Positions 26,263 to 34,657 of a DNA stretch of 64,000 nucleotides are shown here, in pieces. The stretch covers positions 248,001-312,000 of the forward strand of contig NZ_CP028037.1 in the NCBI RefSeq assembly GCF_005491205.1, given 5' to 3'. This DNA comes from Nissabacter sp. SGAir0207 (GTDB taxonomy: Bacteria; Pseudomonadota; Gammaproteobacteria; Enterobacterales; Enterobacteriaceae). Each line of letters begins with the position of its first letter. The stretch's first letter is position 1. The position numbers and the translations under genes are program-made. The notes beneath the pieces are model-generated. The model searched no databases, had not been told where the DNA came from, and was given only the letters and a program-made list of their open reading frames with translations.

Positions 26263-26865
26263 CTAACCCAACACCTCCGCCAGGAACTTCCCGGCGCGGG
26301 CTGCGCCCTCTTCATCGATGGTATGGCCCACACCCGGCAGGAAGTGGGTTTGCACCGCCATACCTGCCGCCTTCAGCGCCTCGCTGGCGCGTTCGCTCTC
26401 CTGCCAGGGAATGACCGCATCCGCCGTACCGTGAATCAACAGTAGCGGGCTATCGGTCGGCGTGAAGGGCGGCGGTGACGCCAGCCGGCCAGAGAAGGCC
26501 ACCACCGCCGCAACCGGCCAGCGACCGCTGGCTACCGCATCCAGCGCCATGATCGATCCCTGTGAGAACCCCACCAGCGCCACGCGATCCAGCCGATCGG
26601 TAAAACCATGCTGGCTGACGATGGCGGACAGAGCGGCATCAAAGCTCTCACGTGCCGCCGCCAGCCGGGCGGGACGATTTTCGGGCGTCACGCCGTTAAT
26701 ACTGAACCATTGGAAGCCGTTGCCGCCGCCGTCAAAAGGAAAAGGCGCGTCCGGCAGGGCGAAGCGGGCGGCTGGCAGAATGCGCTGCCAGAATGAGGCC
26801 AGGATTGCCAAATCGCTGCCCCGGCTGCCAACGCCGTGTAAAAAGATCACCAGTGAATGGGACAT
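26263..26865 (-). CDS. Alpha/beta-hydrolase (phospholipase/carboxylesterase family, YpfH-like)
   Basis: The 200-residue serine hydrolase belongs to the Abhydrolase_2 family. The oxyanion region is VIFLHGVGSRGSDLA, the nucleophile elbow GFSQGS (near residue 100), the acid Asp in HGTADAVIPW and the His in PGVGHTIDEEG. Family members are cytosolic esterases on short acyl esters or thioesters. AAGGAG precedes the ATG. It converges on hepT. Confidence 0.88.
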   Translation of the reverse strand: MSHSLVIFLHGVGSRGSDLAILASFWQRILPAARFALPDAPFPFDGGGNGFQWFSINGVTPENRPARLAAARESFDAALSAIVSQHGFTDRLDRVALVGFSQGSIMALDAVASGRWPVAAVVAFSGRLASPPPFTPTDSPLLLIHGTADAVIPWQESERASEALKAAGMAVQTHFLPGVGHTIDEEGAARAGKFLAEVLG

Positions 26866-27175
26866 TTCAGCTCCTTCTCTCTTTTTAGGCTGGCACCTGC
26901 CAGCAGGTTATCAGGCTGTTTATTGTTCCATATAAAAATATCACCGAGGAAAATGATTTAAACAAAAAATGTGATGATTCAACGTTATTAATAACAACAA
27001 GGGTTATTGGTTGATTTTGGGAGAGTTTATTTTTTATCCACTGGTTAAACAGTGTGCTACAATGTGACCGCTGTCACACTTATCTGTAATTTGACTTAAG
27101 CGCTACATGCTGTGCAACGGACGACCTTAATAACGCCGGCACACGGCTAGCGCGGTTTTTGCAAGGACTACCATC
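26866..27175. other. Divergent promoter region between the esterase and yjcB
   Basis: About 310 bases. The left two thirds are very AT-rich. The main feature is the perfect CRP site at 27063-27078. No extra gene is visible. Confidence 0.5.
27063..27078. promoter_or_regulatory. Perfect CRP-binding site upstream of yjcB
   Basis: TGTGA-CCGCTG-TCACA has both half-sites perfect with the canonical six-base spacer, flanked by AA and CTT. It is centred about 105 bases upstream of the yjcB start codon, suggesting cAMP-CRP control of yjcB or of an unrecognised transcript starting between 27110 and 27135. Confidence 0.75.
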
Positions 27176-27451
27176 ATGAGTGCACTCGCCACCGGCGTCG
27201 TTCTGGCGCGCTGGGAAATTCTCAGCGCCGTTATCATGTTTTTTGCCAGCACCCTCAACATCAGCCTGCGTAGGGCCAGCCGCCACGGCCTGGCTCTCCT
27301 CTCCAGCAGCGTCGGCATTGCCGTCTCTTGCTGGTTTGTAATGGGCTTGCTGGGGATCACCTCGGCGGATATGGCGCTCTATGGCGCCCATGCCAAGGAT
27401 CTGTTTGTCGAAATCATGAGCCAGGCCCCGCAAAACTGGCCAATGCCTTAA
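27176..27451 (+). CDS. yjcB: YjcB-like small inner-membrane protein
   Basis: This 91-residue protein has two hydrophobic segments (about 8-28 and 40-62). It aligns by eye along its whole length with E. coli YjcB: TGVVLARWEILSAVIMFFAS, TLNISLRRASRHGLALLSSS, CWFVMGLLGITSAD and the end QAPQNWPMP. AAGGA lies before the ATG. The function of YjcB is unknown. It stands alone, with the CRP site upstream and a hairpin downstream. Confidence 0.8.
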   Translation: MSALATGVVLARWEILSAVIMFFASTLNISLRRASRHGLALLSSSVGIAVSCWFVMGLLGITSADMALYGAHAKDLFVEIMSQAPQNWPMP

Positions 27452-27458
27452 TCCCCAC

Positions 27459-27492
27459 GCCGCAGCGCTTCTGGCCTGCGGCGTTCTCTTCT
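27459..27492 (+). terminator. Hairpin terminator after yjcB
   Basis: Perfect stem cgccgcag/ctgcggcg (27459-27466 with 27476-27483) followed by a pyrimidine tract with interrupted T. Probably a moderate terminator. Confidence 0.55.
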
Positions 27493-27625
27493 CTGCCCCT
27501 CCTCTCCACCAAATAATTTTAACCATTCATTAAAAATTACTCGTTACGCGTTTTTTCTCGGCTCGCATAGGATGGTGTCAGGCATGCCGTCTTCGATGGT
27601 CGATCATGGAAAAGGGGAAAACACG

Positions 27626-28168
27626 ATGGTGAAGAGTGAACCTGTTACGCTGGTCATTACCCATACGCTGCTGCCGGGCCAGCAGGCGGCCTATGAGCGC
27701 TGGCTAGCGCGCATCATGCCGGTGGCGGAGAGCTTTGACGGCCATCGTGGTGTCAATGTGTTGCGGCCGGGTGAGGAGGGGGAGACTTACACCGTCTTGA
27801 TCCGTTTTGATACGTTGGAACAACTGACGCGCTGGACGGCCTCTGAGGAGCGCAAAGGGCTACTGGCCGAAATCTCGCCCCTGCTGGCGCAGGGCGACCA
27901 GATCGAGGTGCGCGCGGGTAGCCAATTCTGGTTCACCCCGCCCCAGCATGGGGTACGCCGACCAGCGCGCTGGAAACAATATCTGCTGACGCTGGCGGTA
28001 ATCTTCCCCTCCACCAATCTGGTACCGATGTTCTGGCACCAGGTGGCACCAGCGTTGACCGGCACGCTGGCGGGCCATTTGCTGAATGACGCCACGGTGG
28101 TCGGGCTGGTGGTCTTCTTCTGGATGCCGTGGCTGACCCGCGCGCTGGCCGGCTGGCTCAGGCGTTAG
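27626..28168 (+). CDS. Antibiotic-biosynthesis-monooxygenase (ABM) domain protein with membrane tail
   Basis: The 180-residue protein starts at ATG 27626 behind AAAGGGG. Residues about 5-100 form an ABM/dimeric ferredoxin-like domain (VTLVITHTLLPGQQAAYERWLARIMPVAESFDGHRGVNVLRP, YTVLIRFDTLEQLTRW). The C-terminal 60 residues hold two hydrophobic segments (YLLTLAVIFPSTNLVPMFW, VVGLVVFFWMPWLTRALAGW). This ABM-plus-two-helix layout occurs in enterobacterial inner-membrane proteins of unknown role. Neither a cofactor nor a substrate can be read from the sequence. Confidence 0.8.
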   Translation: MVKSEPVTLVITHTLLPGQQAAYERWLARIMPVAESFDGHRGVNVLRPGEEGETYTVLIRFDTLEQLTRWTASEERKGLLAEISPLLAQGDQIEVRAGSQFWFTPPQHGVRRPARWKQYLLTLAVIFPSTNLVPMFWHQVAPALTGTLAGHLLNDATVVGLVVFFWMPWLTRALAGWLRR

Positions 28169-28287
28169 CTGCCAAACAGCCTGATGCCGAGTTGCGACAG
28201 CACGCCCAGCTGTGAAGGATGCGACACAAAAAGAATCCACAGAAAAAATGAAAAAGCGATCATGAGCGTGACAATGCGGTAAAACAT
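28165..28287 (-). CDS. 40-residue single-helix membrane protein
   Basis: The short frame has ATG at 28287, AAGGA eight bases upstream and stop TAA at 28165-28167. The product begins MFYRIVTLMIAFSFFLWILF, a strong membrane helix, and continues into a 20-residue polar tail ending RLFGS. Its stop overlaps the stop of the convergent ABM gene by four bases. Size, ribosome site and helix match the class of enterobacterial small membrane proteins. I cannot name a homologue. Confidence 0.6.
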   Translation of the reverse strand: MFYRIVTLMIAFSFFLWILFVSHPSQLGVLSQLGIRLFGS

Positions 28288-28405
28288 TCCGTGTATCCTT
28301 CAACGCGAAAAATCGTCAGTGTTTTAAGACAATGCCTCATTGACGAGGCCGCGCATAACTATAGATGAGATAACGCATTTTACCCAAATGAAAGCAAAAA
28401 ATTTG

Positions 28406-29308
28406 TTACGGGCCGGGATGAACTGCCGCCAGTGCCAGGGTCAGCTCATGGCATAAACGCGCTTTCAGGCTCTCTGCGGCCGGCGAAAGGGTGGCCCGAT
28501 TTTGGTGTAATGTCACGCCAACTGACGGTAGCGCCGGCAAGGACGGTGCCGCCAGCCGGCAGAGAGTGGCGGGCAGGCCCGCCCCGGTTCGTACTGTCAC
28601 CCCCAGCCCGGCAGCGAGCGCGGCCCAGATGCCTTGCAGGCTGCGGCTCTCCAATGCAATGCGCCACGGAATGCCCGCGCGATCCAGTGCGTCGGTGGCG
28701 TAGCGGCGCATCAGGCAGGGCGACTCAAACACCACCAGCGGCACCGGTTCACTCCCGCTGAAACGGCGGCTCTCCCCTGCGTTTGCGCCAATCCAGTGGA
28801 GCGGCAATTCGCCAAGGTGCGCCATAAAGGGCGTAGGCTGTGGTGATTGCCAGCACAGGGCCAGATCTAAATCATCCTGCAAAATGCCCTGCAACAGCTC
28901 CGCGTTGCGGCCGATGCGCGCGCTCATCTGCACCTCGGGGTGCGCCCGGGAGAATGCCCCCAGCACGGCGGGCAACAGGCGCTCGCCGAAATCCTCCTGC
29001 AGGCCCATGCGCAATGGCCCACTGAGGGCGCTGCCGCCGACCGCCATCGCCGCCTCACTGTTCAGCGCCAGCAGCCGACGCGCATAGCCGAGCAGTACCT
29101 CGCCCTGCCGGCTGGGCACCAAATGGCGTCCCGCTCGCTCCACCAGCGGCACGCCGCACTGCTGCTCCAATTTTTTCAGCTGCGCACTGACCGCAGACGT
29201 CGAGCGCCCCAGCCGATCGGCCGCACGGGCAAAGCTGCCCAGCTCAATGCCGGTAACAAAACTCTGCAACGCATCAAGGTCAAAACACCAGGGACGCTTC
29301 TCCATCAT
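28406..29308 (-). CDS. LysR-family transcriptional regulator
   Basis: The 300-residue regulator has an N-terminal helix-turn-helix (LDALQSFVTGIELGSFARAADRLGRSTSAVSAQLKKLEQQCGVPL). Its periplasmic-binding-like effector domain runs from about 95 (LRMGLQEDFGERLLPAVLGAF). The paired ATGs at 29308 and 29305 follow AGGATGG. It is divergent from a tautomerase/DUF4865 operon 98 bases away, which is the expected target. This three-gene arrangement recurs in proteobacteria, with the inducer unknown. Confidence 0.9.
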   Translation of the reverse strand: MMEKRPWCFDLDALQSFVTGIELGSFARAADRLGRSTSAVSAQLKKLEQQCGVPLVERAGRHLVPSRQGEVLLGYARRLLALNSEAAMAVGGSALSGPLRMGLQEDFGERLLPAVLGAFSRAHPEVQMSARIGRNAELLQGILQDDLDLALCWQSPQPTPFMAHLGELPLHWIGANAGESRRFSGSEPVPLVVFESPCLMRRYATDALDRAGIPWRIALESRSLQGIWAALAAGLGVTVRTGAGLPATLCRLAAPSLPALPSVGVTLHQNRATLSPAAESLKARLCHELTLALAAVHPGP

Positions 29309-29406
29309 CCATCCTGTTTTTCGGGATTGTCTCTCCCATATTATGCGATATTCAGGACAGTGCCAGCGGCATATCCTCTCCTGACCATCCAGACAGGAGA
29401 GTCATT

Positions 29407-29796
29407 ATGCCCTTTACCCGCATCATGCTACGCGAAGGCCGTACCGAGGCGTGGCTACAACGGTTGTCCACCCTGCTCCAGCAGCAACTGGTGGAGAGAT
29501 TTTCTGTTCCACCCGGTGATTGCTTCCAGATGATTGAGTGTTGCCCGCCCGGCCGCCTGATTGCTGACCGTGACTATCTGGGCGGCCCACGCAGCGAGCA
29601 GTTCATTTTGTTCACCATCACCGCCGGTCGTTCCCGCAGTCGCCAACAGAAACAGGCGTTTTACCACCATCTGGCGCAGGCGTTGCACCGTGAGCTGGGC
29701 ATTACACCGCAGGACGTGATGGTCATCATCACCTGCAATCAGGCCGAAGAGTGGAGTTTCAGTCATGGGCAGATGTATAACCCGGAGGACGTGTGA
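29407..29796 (+). CDS. Tautomerase-superfamily protein
   Basis: The 129-residue protein begins MPFTRIMLREGR, so Pro1 of the mature chain (after Met removal) is in place as the tautomerase general base. GPRSEQFILFTITAGRSRSRQQKQAFYHHL and ELGITPQDVMVIITCNQAEEWSFSHGQM are typical of the fused tautomerase_2 type (about 130 residues). AGGAGAG precedes the ATG. The last four bases overlap the next gene. Substrate unknown. Confidence 0.85.
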   Translation: MPFTRIMLREGRTEAWLQRLSTLLQQQLVERFSVPPGDCFQMIECCPPGRLIADRDYLGGPRSEQFILFTITAGRSRSRQQKQAFYHHLAQALHRELGITPQDVMVIITCNQAEEWSFSHGQMYNPEDV

Positions 29797-30344
29797 TGAT
29801 CGCCATGCAATACAGCTTTACCCTGCCAGCCGATTACGACATGGGCATTGTCATCCGCCGAATTGAAGAGAACGGCCATAAGCTGGATGGCTTTCCGGGG
29901 CTGGTTTTCAAAGCCTACCTCTATGCCCTGCGCGGCGAGCAGGGCGCGGAGAACCGCTATGCGCCTTTCTACCTGTGGCAGGACAGTGCCGCGATGCAGC
30001 GTTTCCTGTGCAGCCCCGGTTTCGCGGCGCTGACGGCTGCCTTTGGCTGGCCAGCAATCGATCTCTGGCCGCTGCTGCATATGCCAGACCTCCAGTTGCT
30101 GCGCCAATGCCGATGGGCCAGTCGCCGAATCACGTCGATTCCGCCACACAGCGATCTGCCCGGCGTATGCCTGCCCGCCCCGGCCAGCCATCAGTTGGCG
30201 GCCTGGAACCCGGCCTGCTGGCAACATCTGCACATGACCTTTTCGTCAGAAGAGATTGCCCAGCCGGTGGAGGCGGAGCAGCGCTATCGCATCGGCTATC
30301 TTTCATTTGGTTGCACTACAGAAAATCCTTCCACTTATGGATAG
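29793..30344 (+). CDS. DUF4865 family protein
   Basis: The 183-residue cytosolic protein has MQYSFTLPADYDMGIVIRRIEENGHKLDGFPGLVFKAYLY at the N-terminus and FYLWQDSAAMQRFLCSPGFAALTAAFGWPAIDLW in the middle, the DUF4865 hallmark, which has an ABM-like ferredoxin fold. The start overlaps the tautomerase stop (ATGATG at 29793), so the two are translationally coupled. The pair plus the divergent LysR gene suggests a small detoxification or aromatic-compound module. Confidence 0.82.
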   Translation: MMIAMQYSFTLPADYDMGIVIRRIEENGHKLDGFPGLVFKAYLYALRGEQGAENRYAPFYLWQDSAAMQRFLCSPGFAALTAAFGWPAIDLWPLLHMPDLQLLRQCRWASRRITSIPPHSDLPGVCLPAPASHQLAAWNPACWQHLHMTFSSEEIAQPVEAEQRYRIGYLSFGCTTENPSTYG

Positions 30345-30551
30345 TGCGTTCTCTCTGGGAAAGAACTGTTCCACCCTGTAATTATTCGTTGGAAAATTGT
30401 GACTGCTGATGATTTTTTATGCCGTTAATTTGTAAAAATTAGCGATCCGTCACATCTGTGCTTAAGCTTGATTCTGTGTTGCTTCATTGATAAGGCATGC
30501 GTTTAACACGCAATGGCACTGCTAAAAGACAATAATTACAGGGAGAGACGT

Positions 30552-32003
30552 GTGACGAATAGCACGATTAATGAGCAAGCAGGCGCGCCACGTACGGCGA
30601 AAACGCCCGTCGAACCGCTGGTCAAGGTGATTGCCGTGATCGCCACCTTGGGTGGCCTGCTTTTTGGGTATGACACCGGGGTAATTGCTGGCGCCCTGTT
30701 GTTTATGAAGACCGACCTGCACCTGACGCCGCTGACCACTGGGCTGGTCACCAGTTCGCTGATCCTCGGCTCCGCCTTTGGTGCCATGACTGCGGGCCGG
30801 TTTGCTGACCGCCTTGGCCGCAAAAAGGTGATTCTGGTACTGGCCATCATCTTTATGTTTGGTTCGCTCGGCTGCGCGATGGCACCGAACGCCCACATGA
30901 TGATCTTCTTCCGCTTCATCCTCGGCCTTGGGGTAGGCGGCGCGGCGGCCATTGTGCCGGTTTACATCGCGGAGATCGTTCCCTCTAACCGCCGTTGGCA
31001 GTTTGTGACCCTCCAGGAGCTGATGATCGTTTCCGGCCAGCTGGTGGCCTACACCAGCAACGCGGCGATCAACGAAGTGTGGGGCGGCGAGACCACCTGG
31101 CGCTGGATGCTGGGGATCGCCTGTGTGCCAGCGCTGATCATGTGGGTAGGGATGCTGTTCCTGCCGGATACGCCGCGCTGGTACGTGATGCATGGCCGTT
31201 TCCGCGAGGCGCGCGACGTGCTGGAGCGTACCCGCAACTCACGTTATGTAGAGCGTGAGCTGGCAGACATCCGCAAGGCGGTTGCCCCGAAAGATGAGCG
31301 CCACTCGCGCCGCAACAAGACCATCTCCACCTGGATGAAGCGTCTGGTGGCGCTGGGTATCGGCATCGCCATGATCCAGCAGCTTTCCGGCATCAACACC
31401 ATCATGTTCTATGCCCCGACCATGCTGCAATCCACCGGTATGGGCACCAATGCCGCCCTGATCGCGACCATCTGTAACGGCGTGGTCTCCGTGCTGATGA
31501 CCTTTGTCGGCATCATGATGCTGAGCCGTTTCGGCCGTCGTCCGCTGCTGATGGTGGGCCAGATGGGCTGTACTGCGATGCTGATTATTATCGGCTGCCT
31601 CTGCTACTTCCTGCCGGAGAGCGTCGATGGCGCGCCGAATCTGGTGCGTAGCTGGATGATTCTGGGTGGGATGTTGCTGTTCCTCTGCTTCCAGCAGGGC
31701 GCGCTGTCACCGGTGACCTGGCTGCTGCTGTCGGAGCTGTTCCCGATGCGCATCCGTGGCCGCGCCACCGGCATCTCGGTCTTTATGATGCAGATGACCA
31801 ACTTCACCATTACCCTTTCCTTCCCGCTGCTGCTGGACGCGGTCGGCCTGTCGATGAGCTTCTTCATCTTCGCCGCCGTCGGTATCGCCGGTGCCATCTT
31901 CGTGGTGCTCTGCGCCCCCGAGACACGCGGCAAATCGCTGGAGCAACTGGAGAAGCAGTTCAAGAAACAGTTCGACGATACCCCAAACACCCCCGTGGTA
32001 TAA
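30552..32003 (+). CDS. MFS sugar porter, myo-inositol transporter-like
   Basis: The 483-residue, twelve-helix sugar:H+ symporter starts at GTG 30552, with AGGGAG correctly spaced; an in-frame ATG at 30513 has no ribosome site. Sugar-porter signatures are GGLLFGYDTGVIAGALLFM, GRFADRLGRKK, PVYIAEIVPSNRR, QQLSGINTIMFYAPTML, and PETRGKSLEQLE at the end. It most resembles the IolT1/CsbC group, so inositol or a pentose/hexose is plausible. No inositol catabolic genes adjoin it, so the substrate stays open. Confidence 0.85.
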   Translation: MTNSTINEQAGAPRTAKTPVEPLVKVIAVIATLGGLLFGYDTGVIAGALLFMKTDLHLTPLTTGLVTSSLILGSAFGAMTAGRFADRLGRKKVILVLAIIFMFGSLGCAMAPNAHMMIFFRFILGLGVGGAAAIVPVYIAEIVPSNRRWQFVTLQELMIVSGQLVAYTSNAAINEVWGGETTWRWMLGIACVPALIMWVGMLFLPDTPRWYVMHGRFREARDVLERTRNSRYVERELADIRKAVAPKDERHSRRNKTISTWMKRLVALGIGIAMIQQLSGINTIMFYAPTMLQSTGMGTNAALIATICNGVVSVLMTFVGIMMLSRFGRRPLLMVGQMGCTAMLIIIGCLCYFLPESVDGAPNLVRSWMILGGMLLFLCFQQGALSPVTWLLLSELFPMRIRGRATGISVFMMQMTNFTITLSFPLLLDAVGLSMSFFIFAAVGIAGAIFVVLCAPETRGKSLEQLEKQFKKQFDDTPNTPVV

Positions 32004-32014
32004 GCCCCTCCCCA

Positions 32015-32037
32015 AGCCCCCGTTCCGGGGGCTTTTT
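32015..32037 (+). terminator. Intrinsic terminator after the sugar porter (left copy of a repeated terminator)
   Basis: Stem gcccccg/cgggggc around a ttc loop (32016-32032), followed by five T. The 22 bases 32016-32037 recur exactly at 43589-43610, on the far side of the T6SS island. Confidence 0.88.
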
Positions 32038-32315
32038 GTTTACCTCTCCTCTCTGTCCCAGCCTGATACATCGCCGCTTATTTATAAGCATTAAATATTC
32101 TTTCCCCCTACAACCCGCGGCCTGCCTCTGTTGCTCGCGCCTTTGCCACGCCCCTCCTTTACGGCATGACGCCCAAAATCCTGTGCCGACCCGTTGAAAT
32201 ATAAGCTTTATTGATTTTGCGCAGCGTGCCTGCGGCCTTTGCCTGCCCACAATATGGCCCCCTGTTCTGGCCGGGACGGAGCCTGCCCGGCCGCCCTTCA
32301 TAAGGAGCATGAATC
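32038..32315. other. Intergenic region upstream of vgrG
   Basis: About 280 bases between the sugar-porter terminator and vgrG, carrying the presumed vgrG promoter (AT-rich around 32075-32105) and AAGGAG before the ATG. No other element seen. Confidence 0.45.
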
Positions 32316-34649
32316 ATGAGCCGCCAGATGTATAACCACAGCCACCACCGGCTGGCTGTGCGTGACTGCACCGCCGTGCTGGATGTCCTGAGCTTTGAGG
32401 GCAAGGAGGCGCTCAGCCGGCCCTTCCACTACGCCATTGAATTCACCAGCCCTGAGAAGGCACTCACCGCGCAGGCGATGCTGATGCGCCCGGCCTCGCT
32501 GACCCTGCATACGCCGGTGACGAAGCCCGGCGGCGAGCGGGTGCAGCAACCGGTGCGGGTAGTGCAGGGCGTGGTGACCGCCTTCAGCCAGCTCTCCGTC
32601 TCGCCTGACGAGGGGCACTACGCCTTGACGCTGCAACCGCGACTGGCCCTGCTGTCACGCAGCCGCCAGAACGCCATCTATCAGGACATGTCGGTGCCGC
32701 AGATAGTCGAGCATATCCTGCGCAGCCGCCATGGGATGCGCGGGCAGGATTTCCTCTTTACCCTGACGCAGGATTATCCGCGCCGGGAGCAGGTGATGCA
32801 GTACGACGAGGATGACCTGGCGTTCATCCGTCGGCTGCTGGCCGGGGTGGGCATCGGTTTTCGTCTGGCGGTGGACACCCGGCTGAACATTGACGTGGTG
32901 GAGTTCTTTGATGGCCCGCTAAACACCCTGCCGGGCCGGGTGCTGGCGGCGGTGCCGCCCTCGGGCATGCATGACCGGGGGGTGGAGTCGGTATGGGCGA
33001 TGGCCCATCACCATCAGGTGGTGGAGAAGTCGGTGACCACCGACGACTATAACTACCGTGAGGCCACGCAGGCGCTGGCCGTGCAGGTGGACGCTACCGG
33101 CGGTGACCCCACCACCTACGGCGAAGCCTGCCACTATGCGGAGGGCTATCTGACGGCCGGCGCGCCTCAGGGGCGCCACCCGGCACCGGAGAGTGGTGCG
33201 TTCTATGCCCGCCTGCACCACGAGCGCTACCTGAACCGCCAGACCCAGCTCACAGCCACCACCAACTGTGCGGCGCTCTCCCCCGGCGAGCGGCTGCAGG
33301 TCACCGGCGGCGGGCCGGACGCGGCAGCGTTCCGTGAGGGCGTGCTGGTGACCGGCCTGCTCAGCCATGCCCGGCGCGACAGCAGTTATGTGGTGCGGCT
33401 GACCGCCCTGCCGGCGGTCGGTGCCTGTGGTTTCCGCCCGCCGCTGCCGCCCCGGCGGGTGATGGCCGGCACGCTGCCCGCCCGCGTCACCAGCACCCGG
33501 CACAACGACCCCTATGCCCACATCGACCGGTACGGGCGCTACCGCGTCAACCTGCTGTTTGACCGCCAGTCGTGGCCAGCGGGTCAGGAGAGCCTGTGGG
33601 TACGTCAGGCGCGCCCCTACGCCGGCGACGGCTGGGGCCTGCACCTGCCACTGCTGGCCGGGACCGAGGTCGCCATCGCCTTTGAGGACGGCAACCCCGA
33701 CCGCCCCTACATCGCCGGGGTGCTGCACGACTCGGCGCACCCGGACCCGGTCACCATCCAGAACTACAAATGCAACATACTGCGCACCCCGGCCCAGAAC
33801 CTGCTGCGGCTGGATGACTCGCGCGGGCAGGAGCACATCACGCTCTCCACAGAGTATGGCGGCAGGAGCCAGCTCAATCTGGGCTATCTGGTGGATGAGC
33901 AGAAGCAGCCGCGCGGCGAGGGCATCGAACTGCGCAGCGACAGCTATGGCGTCATCCGCGCTGGCCGCGGGCTGTTCATCAGCGCCGATGCGCAGCTGCA
34001 GGCGCGGGGCAAACAGCGGGAGATGCAGGCGGCCCTCGCCACGCTCCAGCAGGCCGCCGGACTGGCAGAGTCGTTGAACGAGGCAGTCAAAACCGCCAAA
34101 GCCGAACTGGCGCAGATACAGGCACAAAAATCCCTGTTGGAAAACGCCCTCAACGAGTTGCAACAGCCGGTTTTGTTAATGAGCGCGCCGGCGGGCATTG
34201 CGCAGGTTTCCCCCCAAAGTATCCAGATCAGTAGCGGCCAACACCTCATCCAGACGGCAGCCGGCAACAGCAATGTCAGCGTCTTCAAAAAATTCACCGT
34301 GGCCGCAGGCGAGATGATCAGTCTGTTTGCCAAATCCCTTGGCATCAAAATCTTCGCCAATAGGGGCAAAGTGGAGATTCAGGCCCAGGGGGATGGTATG
34401 GCCCTCACCTCTCTCAAGGAGATGCACATCACCAGCCAGGAAGATGAGATCTGCCTGACAGCGGCAAAAAGGCTCACGTTGGCCTGCCACGGCAGCGCCA
34501 TTGTACTGGATAGCTCAGGCATCACGTTGAAGACCACTGGGCAACTGGCGATGAAAGCCGCCAGTCACAAGCGGATGAAACCTGAAAATTACACGCCGCC
34601 GCTGCCTGAACTTCCCCCTGAGGCAACCTGTGCCGAACAGCAGAAATAG
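32316..34649 (+). CDS. vgrG: T6SS spike protein VgrG
   Basis: The 777-residue protein has the gp27-like domain first (about 10-380: SFEGKEALSRPFHYAIEFTS, QYDEDDLAFIRRLLAGVGIGF). The gp5 OB-fold follows (about 395-490: VTSTRHNDPYAHIDRYGRYRV, AGDGWGLHLPLLAGTEVAIAFEDGNPDRPYIAG), then a beta-helix region, a short coiled coil (about 570-610) and a DUF2345-type C-terminus. There is no catalytic extension, so it is a delivery spike rather than an evolved VgrG. It would sit on the Hcp tube and carry the downstream effector. It opens an operon whose genes are 0-10 bases apart or overlapping. Confidence 0.95.
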   Translation: MSRQMYNHSHHRLAVRDCTAVLDVLSFEGKEALSRPFHYAIEFTSPEKALTAQAMLMRPASLTLHTPVTKPGGERVQQPVRVVQGVVTAFSQLSVSPDEGHYALTLQPRLALLSRSRQNAIYQDMSVPQIVEHILRSRHGMRGQDFLFTLTQDYPRREQVMQYDEDDLAFIRRLLAGVGIGFRLAVDTRLNIDVVEFFDGPLNTLPGRVLAAVPPSGMHDRGVESVWAMAHHHQVVEKSVTTDDYNYREATQALAVQVDATGGDPTTYGEACHYAEGYLTAGAPQGRHPAPESGAFYARLHHERYLNRQTQLTATTNCAALSPGERLQVTGGGPDAAAFREGVLVTGLLSHARRDSSYVVRLTALPAVGACGFRPPLPPRRVMAGTLPARVTSTRHNDPYAHIDRYGRYRVNLLFDRQSWPAGQESLWVRQARPYAGDGWGLHLPLLAGTEVAIAFEDGNPDRPYIAGVLHDSAHPDPVTIQNYKCNILRTPAQNLLRLDDSRGQEHITLSTEYGGRSQLNLGYLVDEQKQPRGEGIELRSDSYGVIRAGRGLFISADAQLQARGKQREMQAALATLQQAAGLAESLNEAVKTAKAELAQIQAQKSLLENALNELQQPVLLMSAPAGIAQVSPQSIQISSGQHLIQTAAGNSNVSVFKKFTVAAGEMISLFAKSLGIKIFANRGKVEIQAQGDGMALTSLKEMHITSQEDEICLTAAKRLTLACHGSAIVLDSSGITLKTTGQLAMKAASHKRMKPENYTPPLPELPPEATCAEQQK

Positions 34650-34657
34650 GAGTCGCC

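Noticed and set aside
27572..27625. Longer N-terminus for the ABM-domain protein
   Set aside because: The ATG at 27626 has an AAAGGGG site and begins the conserved domain; the upstream extension is polar, unstructured and lacks a ribosome site.
32919..34163. A 414-codon open frame on the minus strand within vgrG
   Set aside because: GC-rich antisense shadow of the gp27/gp5 region; no recognisable domain and no ribosome site.
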